Of a DNA stretch of 10,204 bases, positions 1 through 4,428 are shown one piece after another. This DNA comes from Candidatus Gastranaerophilales bacterium (GTDB lineage Bacteria; Cyanobacteriota; Vampirovibrionia; Gastranaerophilales; Gastranaerophilaceae): contig CALUTA010000045.1 in NCBI GenBank assembly GCA_944323585.1, forward strand, positions 1 through 10,204, in the 5' to 3' direction. A program made the translations under genes and the position numbers. The notes beneath the pieces were generated by a model. The model was not told the DNA's origin and did not search any database. It saw only the letters and a program-made list of their open reading frames with translations. Numbering within the stretch: position 1 is the stretch's first letter; every line of letters starts with the position of its first letter.

Positions 1-726
1 CTGGAAGCATTAAAATCAGAATGCGGAATAAATGCAGATTTTGTTGCAGGCCACTCACTGGGCGAGTATTGCGCAATGTATGCTGCAGGTGTTATGTCTT
101 TGGATACAGCGCTTAAAGCAATCCAAAAAAGAGCCGACCTTATGAGCGAAACAAAAGACGGAGCCATGGCGGCTGTCTTAAACGCGCCTGCAGGTTCTGT
201 TGAAGACGCATTGAAAGAAGCCTCTTCTATAGGTTATGTTGATGTTGCAAACTACAACTCTCCGGCTCAGGTTGTTATCACGGGCGACGAAAAAGCCGTC
301 CAAAAAGCCGGCGAAATTCTTCTTGAAAAAGGTGCAAGAAGAGTTGTTCCTCTTGCCGTTTCAGGCGCATTTCATTCAAAGTTTATGGAAAATGCAGGCA
401 AAGAATTTGAAAAATTCGTTTCGGATTTGGAATTAAACAACGCTTCAATTCCTGTTGTGACAAATGTTGACGCATCTCTTACAACTAATGCTGAAGACTT
501 CAGAACAAAGATGCCGAAACAAATTTATTCATCAGTTTACTGGACACAGACAATTCAGAAAATGGCAGAAGAAGGTGTCGAAATATTTGTAGAAATCGGC
601 CCCGGAAAAGTACTTGCAGGTTTGAACAAAAAAATTATACCAGATGCTGCTGTATATAACGTATTTGATAAAGCTTCTCTTGAAACAGCGGTTACAGCAT
701 TGAAAGAGCAGTTGGCAGCAGTTTAA
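1..726 (+). CDS. fabD: Malonyl-CoA:ACP transacylase, C-terminal part (5' end outside window)
   Basis: Transfers malonyl from CoA to acyl carrier protein, the committed loading step of type II fatty-acid synthesis in the cytoplasm. The reading frame is open from base 1, so the gene starts upstream; 241 residues are visible of a family usually about 300-315 long. The nucleophile motif GHSLGEY is encoded at 49-69, with the active serine at 55-57. An Arg in KRADLM matches the malonate-carboxylate-binding arginine. The catalytic His lies in SGAFHSKFM (codon 373-375), and the C-terminal VEIGPGKVL motif is present. The oxyanion-hole Gln near the N-terminus is off the window. The internal ATG at 76 lies after the active serine and cannot be the true start. 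fabG follows after 26 bp with its own ribosome site, so the two are very probably co-transcribed. Identification is firm. Confidence 0.97.
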   Translation: MEALKSECGINADFVAGHSLGEYCAMYAAGVMSLDTALKAIQKRADLMSETKDGAMAAVLNAPAGSVEDALKEASSIGYVDVANYNSPAQVVITGDEKAVQKAGEILLEKGARRVVPLAVSGAFHSKFMENAGKEFEKFVSDLELNNASIPVVTNVDASLTTNAEDFRTKMPKQIYSSVYWTQTIQKMAEEGVEIFVEIGPGKVLAGLNKKIIPDAAVYNVFDKASLETAVTALKEQLAAV

Positions 727-752
727 AATTTTTAGAAATAAGGAGAAAATAA

Positions 753-1478
753 ATGTCTGAAAAATTAGCATTAATAACGGGGGCTTCCCGTGGGATAGGC
801 AAAGCATGCGCAATAGAACTTGCAAAAGCAGGTTATGATATAGCAGTAAACTTTGCAGGAAACGAAGAAGCCGCAAAAAAAACAGTGGATGAACTTAAAG
901 CTTTAGGCGTACAGGCAGAAGCTTTCAAGTTTGATGTTTCAAACAAAGAAGAAGCCCAAAAGGGTGTTGAAGCAGTAATTGAAAAATTCGGAAGAATTGA
1001 CGTTTTAGTAAACAATGCAGGCATCACAAGAGATGGGTTGTTTATGCGAATGAGTGCCGAAAACTGGGACGCTGTAATTAACACAAACCTTTCAAGCGCA
1101 TTTTATGTTTCACAGCCTGTAGTTAAGGTTATGATGAAACAAAGAAGCGGTGCTATCGTCAATATGTCAAGTGTAGTCGGAGTTTCAGGCAACGCAGGAC
1201 AGGCAAATTATTCTGCGGCAAAAGCAGGACTAATCGGCTTAACCAAAACTTTAGCAAAAGAACTCGGCTCAAGAGGTATCAGAGTAAACGCAATCGCTCC
1301 GGGATTTATCAATACCGATATGACAAAGGATCTTGATACATCAAAATTCACGGACTTCATTCCGCTGAAACGTCTCGGCGAACCGGAAGATATCGCAAAA
1401 GCCGTTAAATTTTTAGCGGCAGATTCCGATTACATCACAGGTCAGGTGCTGGAAGTAGACGGCGGATTGATTATCTAA
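753..1478 (+). CDS. fabG: 3-oxoacyl-ACP reductase
   Basis: NADPH-dependent reduction of 3-ketoacyl-ACP to 3-hydroxyacyl-ACP in the elongation cycle. The 241-residue protein is a classical short-chain dehydrogenase/reductase of normal FabG length (about 240-250). It has the Rossmann cofactor motif TGASRGIG at residues 9-16, NNAG at 87-90, and the catalytic set Asn112, Ser140, Tyr153 and Lys157 (YSAAK). The SRGIG arginine and the ITRDGLFMRM segment after NNAG are typical of FabG rather than other SDRs. The C-terminus VLEVDGGLII is the usual FabG ending. The start is supported by AAGGAG at 740-745, seven bases before ATG. The fabD-fabG-acpP-fabF neighbourhood confirms the role. No oddities seen. 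Confidence 0.97.
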   Translation: MSEKLALITGASRGIGKACAIELAKAGYDIAVNFAGNEEAAKKTVDELKALGVQAEAFKFDVSNKEEAQKGVEAVIEKFGRIDVLVNNAGITRDGLFMRMSAENWDAVINTNLSSAFYVSQPVVKVMMKQRSGAIVNMSSVVGVSGNAGQANYSAAKAGLIGLTKTLAKELGSRGIRVNAIAPGFINTDMTKDLDTSKFTDFIPLKRLGEPEDIAKAVKFLAADSDYITGQVLEVDGGLII

Positions 1479-1522
1479 AAAGTAAAGATTTTTAACAATC
1501 TGCCTGAGGAAATGTAAATTCC

Positions 1523-1551
1523 TTGCAAAAAAATCTTGTGCCGTCTATAAT
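1523..1551 (+). promoter_or_regulatory. Promoter for acpP (TTGCAA-17-TATAAT)
   Basis: TTGCAA at 1523-1528 and a perfect TATAAT at 1546-1551 are separated by 17 bases, an almost ideal sigma-70-type promoter. Transcription would start near 1558, about 60 bases before the acpP ATG. An inverted repeat GTCTA (1543-1547) / TAGAC (1558-1562) straddles the -10 box and could be a regulator site; its arms are only 5 bp, so that part is speculative. A private promoter fits the high demand for ACP relative to the enzymes around it. Confidence 0.8.
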
Positions 1552-1617
1552 GTTTTGTAGACGCGAGAGCGCATAATAAAAACGTGTAGTAATACAATAA
1601 TTTATGAGGAAAAAAAG

Positions 1618-1848
1618 ATGAGTACATTGGAAAAAGTTAAAAAAGTTGTAGTTGATCAATTAAGCGTTGATGAATCATTAGTTACTCCTGAAGCAAGCTT
1701 CACAGCAGATTTGGGCGCTGATTCATTAGACACTGTTGAATTGGTTATGGCTTTTGAAGAAGAATTCGGCTGCGAAATTCCTGATGAAGAAGCTGAAAAA
1801 ATTCAAACAGTTCAAGATGCTGTAAATTATATTGATTCACACAAATAA
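1618..1848 (+). CDS. acpP: Acyl carrier protein
   Basis: Small acidic carrier that holds growing acyl chains as thioesters on a 4'-phosphopantetheine arm and presents them to the Fab enzymes. The 76 residues match the family length (about 75-80). The modification site GADSLD is at residues 33-38, with the phosphopantetheine-bearing Ser36. The following helix, VELVMAFEEEFGCEIPDEEAE, is the canonical acidic recognition helix. The start is set by TGAGGA at 1605-1610, seven bases before ATG, inside a leader driven by the strong promoter at 1523-1551. It lies 139 bp after fabG, so it can be expressed both from its own promoter and by read-through. Confidence 0.98.
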   Translation: MSTLEKVKKVVVDQLSVDESLVTPEASFTADLGADSLDTVELVMAFEEEFGCEIPDEEAEKIQTVQDAVNYIDSHK

Positions 1849-1861
1849 TTAATCTGTGTGC

Positions 1862-1987
1862 CCGCAAATTTGCGGATAATCGGATCAGTAGCATTAGCCG
1901 CTGCCGAATGATTTATACCTTGCTGTTTCAGGCAGGGAATACAAAAGATTTACGGGGGTGAAAATTGAATATTCATTTTCCCCTCGT
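1862..1987 (+). other. Run of four hairpins between acpP and fabF
   Basis: The 264-bp acpP-fabF gap has no convincing ORF but folds on paper into four successive stems. These are CCGCAAA/TTTGCGG at 1862-1875 (a perfect palindrome), TCGG plus CAGTAGC/GCCGCTG plus CCGA at 1880-1907 with loop ATTA and one mismatch, CCTTGC/GCAGGG at 1918-1937, and a long imperfect stem at 1952-1987 with two single-base bulges. The last stem could attenuate or end the acpP transcript, but it lacks a clean T-run on the + strand. It resembles no RNA family I can name. It may be an acpP 3' stabilising or processing element. Confidence 0.5.
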
Positions 1988-2008
1988 ATATTTAAAAAAA
2001 GTTTATTT

Positions 2009-2085
2009 TATAATACGTTTTCGATTACTGTATGGATAAGGGCTTCTTTAATGTTTGTAAGATAAAAAGCTTGCAACGGTAATCG
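2009..2085 (+). promoter_or_regulatory. Probable fabF promoter -10 box and structured leader
   Basis: A perfect TATAAT lies at 2009-2014; no good -35 is seen at 16-18 bases upstream. The predicted start near 2021 coincides with the 5' arm of a long-range stem: CGATTAC at 2022-2028 pairs perfectly with GTAATCG at 2079-2085 and encloses about 50 bases, with a possible inner GCTT/AAGC stem (2042-2045 with 2067-2070). The fabF ATG follows 27 bases later behind a weak AAAGG/AAAGAG ribosome site. A closed domain at the start of the 5' leader is the usual shape of a leader regulator, but no ligand or family is recognised. Confidence 0.45.
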
Positions 2086-2112
2086 GTTGAGAATAATTGA
2101 AAAGGTAAAGAG

Positions 2113-3366
2113 ATGTCTAAAAGAAGAGTTGTAATAACAGGGCTGGGAGCAGTAACACCTTTCGGTATAGGGGTAGACAAATTTTGGAACAGCCTTGTAG
2201 AAGGTAAAAGCGGAATTTCAACGTCAGAATTAATCGATATTTCAAAACACGTTGTTAAAATTTCGGGCGAAGTAAAGAATTTCAATGCCGAAGATTATAT
2301 TGACCCGAAAGAAGCTAAAAAAATGGATCGTTTTATCCAGTTTGCATTAATTGCGGCTGAAGAAGCAGTTAAAGATGCAAAATTGGAAGAAGTAAATGAT
2401 GTTGATCCGTACAAAATCGGTGTTATCGTTAGTTCTGCAGCAGGCGGATTCAGAACATTTGAAGATAACCACGTAAGAATTCTTGAAAAAGGCCCGAACA
2501 AATGTTCTCCGTTTACAATTCCTATGATGATTGTGAACATGGCATCAGGCAGAATCTCAATGAAATACGGCTTTAAAGGCATCAATAAAGTTGTAGTTTC
2601 AGCTTGCGCAACAGGAACACACTCAATCGGCGACGCATTCCGTTCAATTCAATACGGGGACGCTGATATAATTCTTGCGGGCGGATGCGAATCTACAATT
2701 TGTGATGTCGGTCTCGGTGCATTCTCTTCAGCCAGAACCCTTTCAAAACGCAATGATGAACCGCAAAAAGCTTCACGTCCTTGGGATGTTGACCGTGACG
2801 GTTTTGTAATGAGCGAAGGCGCAGGGGTTCTTGTTCTGGAAGAATATGAACATGCTAAAAAACGCGGCGCAAAAATTTACGCTGAAGTTGCAGGCTACGG
2901 ACAAACGGCTGACGCTTATGACGTTGTAGCACCGGATCCGGAAGGTCAGGGCGCAACTCATTCAATGCAATTTGCACTGGAAGACGCAGGACTTAAACCC
3001 GAAGATATTCAATATATCAACGCACACGGCACAAGCACAGGTCTTGGCGATATTGCAGAAAGCAAAGCGATTGAAGGGTTGTTCGGCGACAAAGTTAAAA
3101 ACCCGAATTTAATGGTTTCATCAACAAAATCAATGCACGGACACCTTCTGGGCGCAACGGGGGCTGTTGAATGTATCGCATGCGTTAAGGCAATCAACGA
3201 ACACATTGTTCCTCCGACAATCAACCTTGACAACCAGGATGAAAAAGTCGGAAATCTTGATTACGTTCCGCACAAAGCAAGAAAAGCAGATGTTCACGCT
3301 GCACTTTCAAATTCATTCGGATTTGGCGGACAAAACGCTTCAATTGTTATCAAAGAAGTTAAGTAA
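2113..3366 (+). CDS. fabF: 3-oxoacyl-ACP synthase II (beta-ketoacyl-ACP synthase)
   Basis: Elongating condensing enzyme: joins malonyl-ACP to an acyl-enzyme with loss of CO2. The 417 residues match FabF (about 410-415) rather than the shorter FabH. The thiolase-fold catalytic triad is visible: Cys165 in VSACATGTH, His305 in NAHGTSTGLGD and His344 in SMHGHLLGATGA, with Lys339 in SSTKS. The C-terminal NSFGFGGQN (400-408) carries the glycine-rich loop and gatekeeper Phe. FabF is preferred over FabB from length and from its place after acpP. The residue before GH in the second His motif is His (MHGH) where Thr (MTGH) is common, a minor variation. The ribosome site is weak (AAAGG at 2101-2105). 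A strong terminator lies 25 bp past the stop, so this is the last gene of the cluster. Confidence 0.96.
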   Translation: MSKRRVVITGLGAVTPFGIGVDKFWNSLVEGKSGISTSELIDISKHVVKISGEVKNFNAEDYIDPKEAKKMDRFIQFALIAAEEAVKDAKLEEVNDVDPYKIGVIVSSAAGGFRTFEDNHVRILEKGPNKCSPFTIPMMIVNMASGRISMKYGFKGINKVVVSACATGTHSIGDAFRSIQYGDADIILAGGCESTICDVGLGAFSSARTLSKRNDEPQKASRPWDVDRDGFVMSEGAGVLVLEEYEHAKKRGAKIYAEVAGYGQTADAYDVVAPDPEGQGATHSMQFALEDAGLKPEDIQYINAHGTSTGLGDIAESKAIEGLFGDKVKNPNLMVSSTKSMHGHLLGATGAVECIACVKAINEHIVPPTINLDNQDEKVGNLDYVPHKARKADVHAALSNSFGFGGQNASIVIKEVK

Positions 3367-3390
3367 GACAAAATAAAATCATAATAAAAG

Positions 3391-3422
3391 AAACCGCTTG
3401 AAGGAATTCAGGCGGTTTTTTA
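3391..3422. terminator. Intrinsic terminator after fabF, probably bidirectional
   Basis: The 11-bp stem (left arm 3391-3401, AAACCGCTTGA; right arm 3408-3418) has one G-U pair and loop AGGAAT, and runs straight into TTTTTT on the + strand. Read on the - strand, the same stem is followed by a T-rich stretch, so it can also end the gene at 3420-3641, whose stop codon overlaps the T-run. Confidence 0.9.
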
Positions 3423-3641
3423 GTGGTTTTTAAAGCAGGTATCTGTTTGTTCGGCGCAAATTTCATCAATATTATCCGACAGAATTTCGCACCTTGTTTG
3501 TATTGTTTTCGTGAGTATTGAGGTCGTAAATATTTCGGGAATTTTATCCGTATATTCCTTAAGATAACGGTTTAAAATTTTCAAAAGTTCAACTATTTCA
3601 TTTGAATCAATATAGCAGTCGAAAATTCTTTTATCGAGCAT
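3420..3641 (-). CDS. Small protein of unknown function, divergent from the HTH pair
   Basis: I do not recognise this 73-residue protein. It looks mostly helical and slightly acidic, with no membrane segment, signal peptide or known motif; it has three Cys (residues 9, 51 and 62 region), with no CxxC pair. It is judged real because the ATG at 3641-3639 is preceded on its strand by AAGGA with six-base spacing, it is divergent from the HTH-like gene at 3751, and the gap between them holds a perfect 16-bp inverted repeat over likely promoters for both. Its stop codon sits in the T-run of the fabF terminator. The arrangement suggests a partner of, or a target for, the two small HTH-like proteins; that is inference. 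A toxin or antitoxin role is possible but not shown. Confidence 0.6.
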   Translation of the reverse strand: MLDKRIFDCYIDSNEIVELLKILNRYLKEYTDKIPEIFTTSILTKTIQTRCEILSDNIDEICAEQTDTCFKNH

Positions 3642-3662
3642 AATGTGTCCTTATATGTAATA

Positions 3663-3704
3663 ATTATCACATATTTGTATTAATTAGCACAAATATGTGA
3701 TAAT
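3663..3704. promoter_or_regulatory. Perfect 16-bp inverted repeat, likely operator between divergent genes
   Basis: The left arm at 3663-3678 (ATTATCACATATTTGT) and the right arm at 3689-3704 are perfect reverse complements separated by 10 bases (centre to centre about 26, or 2.5 helical turns). The repeat sits between the - strand small gene and the + strand HTH-like genes. The right arm lies between a + strand -35-like TTAGCA (3684-3689) and TATAAT (3707-3712). On the - strand the left arm contains the extended -10-like TGTGATAAT. A dimeric repressor bound here would block both directions, and the neighbouring 70-residue HTH-like proteins are the obvious candidates. Confidence 0.75.
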
Positions 3705-3744
3705 ATTATAATATATTTCTTGTTCTGTCAATATTTAATATAAT
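3684..3744 (+). promoter_or_regulatory. Promoter region of the HTH-like gene pair (two TATAAT boxes)
   Basis: TTAGCA (3684-3689), a 17-base spacer and TATAAT (3707-3712) form one candidate promoter, overlapped by the inverted repeat. A second perfect TATAAT at 3739-3744 has only a poor -35, but would start transcription at about the A of the ATG at 3751, giving a leaderless mRNA. That fits the absence of any Shine-Dalgarno before this ATG. Confidence 0.55.
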
Positions 3745-3750
3745 ATTTAA

Positions 3751-3963
3751 ATGGTAAATATTAAAAATTATATTAAATCATTATTGCAACTGAATGCCTT
3801 TACAATAGCCAAAATGGCACAGCTTATGAACGAAAAATCCGAGAAAACATACACACGTGGCAGTCTGGCAAATAAAATAAATCGTGAAAGTTTGACGCTT
3901 AAGGAAGCATACATTTTAGCAGACATACTTGGTTATGATATTGAGTTTGTTAAGAGGAAGTAA
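3751..3963 (+). CDS. Small helix-turn-helix-like DNA-binding protein, copy 1
   Basis: A 70-residue basic protein with four predicted helices: IKNYIKSLLQLN, FTIAKMAQLMNEK, TRGSLANKINRES and LKEAYILADILGYDIEF. The layout (helix, T-led helix, a Lys/Arg-rich putative recognition helix, then an LxEA..LADxLGYDI closing helix) is like Cro/CI-type (XRE) HTH domains, and the protein is just one such domain. DNA binding is therefore inferred from family resemblance. About half of its residues match the next gene. The ATG has no ribosome site; a TATAAT box ending seven bases upstream suggests leaderless translation. It is the first gene of a two-gene operon and lies beside a perfect inverted repeat that it may bind to control itself and the divergent gene. 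Confidence 0.75.
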   Translation: MVNIKNYIKSLLQLNAFTIAKMAQLMNEKSEKTYTRGSLANKINRESLTLKEAYILADILGYDIEFVKRK

Positions 3964-3965
3964 AA

Positions 3966-4178
3966 ATGGAAACAAACATCAGGGCTATAGTAAAGTCATT
4001 ATTATCACTTAATTGTATGACCTTAACACAGTTGTGTGATGAGATGAGCAAACGCACAGGCAAAGCCTACACTCTTGATAGTTTAGGCGGTAAACTTAAA
4101 CGTGAATCGTTTTCACTTAAAGAAGCCTACATAATGGCCGATATTCTCGGATATGACATAAAGTTTGAAAAAAGATAA
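3966..4178 (+). CDS. Small helix-turn-helix-like DNA-binding protein, copy 2
   Basis: A 70-residue paralogue of the preceding gene, starting two bases after its stop codon with AGAGGAAG inside the end of copy 1 as ribosome site, so translation is probably coupled. Roughly half the residues are identical. The closing segment LKEAY-ADILGYDI-F is nearly unchanged, as is KRES at the end of the putative recognition helix. The second helix (TLTQLCDEMSKR against TIAKMAQLMNEK) and the residues just before the recognition helix differ more. This pattern suggests a tandem duplication in which the fold is conserved but contact surfaces diverged, so the two may heterodimerise or read different half-sites. 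That is inference. Confidence 0.75.
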   Translation: METNIRAIVKSLLSLNCMTLTQLCDEMSKRTGKAYTLDSLGGKLKRESFSLKEAYIMADILGYDIKFEKR

Positions 4179-4196
4179 TTCGATTATCCTAACCAC

Positions 4197-4224
4197 TTGA
4201 AATTTATAAAAAGTAAGTTATAAT
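4197..4224 (+). promoter_or_regulatory. Promoter of the 4231-4325 small RNA (TTGAAA-16-TATAAT)
   Basis: TTGAAA at 4197-4202 and TATAAT at 4219-4224 with a 16-base spacer lie just after the second HTH-like gene. The expected start is near 4231, exactly where the first stem of a structured RNA begins. No protein ORF follows on this strand before the terminator. Confidence 0.75.
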
Positions 4225-4230
4225 AAATAT

Positions 4231-4325
4231 AGGGTGGGTGCTCTGCTAAGCACCCGTTACAGACCCTAAATGAAATAAACAATAAAATCAATTAAAAGCC
4301 TTATTCCGAGTAAGGCTTTTTTTAT
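4231..4325 (+). ncRNA. Candidate small structured RNA, antisense to the 24-residue ORF
   Basis: The transcript predicted from promoter to terminator is about 95 nt. Its 5' end forms a compact fold: AGGGT (4231-4235) pairs with ACCCT (4263-4267), and inside it GGGTGCT (4236-4242) pairs with AGCACCC (4249-4255) around loop CTGCTA. This leaves GTTACAG (4256-4262) as a seven-base bulge. An A-rich single-stranded stretch follows, then a terminator hairpin. The RNA is antisense to codons of the tiny - strand ORF at 4266-4340. Its bulge GTTACAG is perfectly complementary to CTGTAAC in the region upstream of that ORF's ribosome site. No known RNA family is recognised; an antitoxin RNA is the working guess. 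Confidence 0.6.
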
Positions 4326-4340
4326 TAATTGCCTATTCAT
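4266..4340 (-). CDS. Tiny basic/hydrophobic ORF with very strong Shine-Dalgarno (possible toxin peptide)
   Basis: The 24-codon ORF begins at ATG 4340-4338 and stops at TAG 4268-4266. It is preceded on its strand by AAAGGAGGTGATAAG, an almost full-length match to the anti-Shine-Dalgarno of 16S rRNA, ending next to the ATG. The peptide starts MNRQLIKKALLG, basic and amphipathic, and ends LLIDFIVYFI, strongly hydrophobic. Size and composition resemble membrane-acting type I toxins, although the sequence matches no family I know. A TATACT on the - strand (4374-4369) is a possible -10 with no clear -35; transcription from the helicase gene 88 bp upstream is another route. The ORF crosses the + strand terminator hairpin, so the coding reading could be accidental. 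The ribosome site is the best argument for it. Confidence 0.45.
   Translation of the reverse strand: MNRQLIKKALLGIRLLIDFIVYFI
4294..4325 (+). terminator. Intrinsic terminator of the small RNA
   Basis: AAAAGCCTTA (4294-4303) pairs with TAAGGCTTTT (4311-4320) around loop TTCCGAG and is followed by more T, a textbook intrinsic terminator on the + strand. On the - strand the stem is followed by CTTTTAATTGATTTT, so partial termination of the opposing transcript, including read-through from the helicase gene, is plausible. Confidence 0.9.
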
Positions 4341-4428
4341 CTTATCACCTCCTTTCCACCCATGTTACAGTATAGTGTTTGATGTGTAGTTGGAGGGATT
4401 CGGTCTTACCCTATATTAAATTATCAGA

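Larger units (their letters stand above)
4251..4370 (+). repeat. Short direct repeat flanking the sRNA/ORF locus
   Basis: CACCCGTTACAG at 4251-4262 recurs as CACCCATGTTACAG at 4357-4370, differing only by a two-base insertion. The first copy is in the 5' domain of the + strand RNA. The second lies in the 5' region of the opposing ORF, four bases from its Shine-Dalgarno. The repeat therefore gives two RNAs transcribed towards each other a second pairing site away from their overlap, as the DR repeats do in par (Fst) type I loci. Only the two end copies are repeats; the interval between them is not. Confidence 0.55.

Noticed and set aside
1952..1987. Clean intrinsic terminator for acpP
   Set aside because: The stem is long but bulged, and the + strand following it is ATATTTAAAAAAA rather than a T-run, so it is listed only as a hairpin.
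4341..4356. + strand TATCACCTCCTTTC resembling the 3' tail of 16S rRNA
   Set aside because: The match does not extend into the preceding conserved 16S sequence; it is better read as the complement of a strong Shine-Dalgarno on the - strand.
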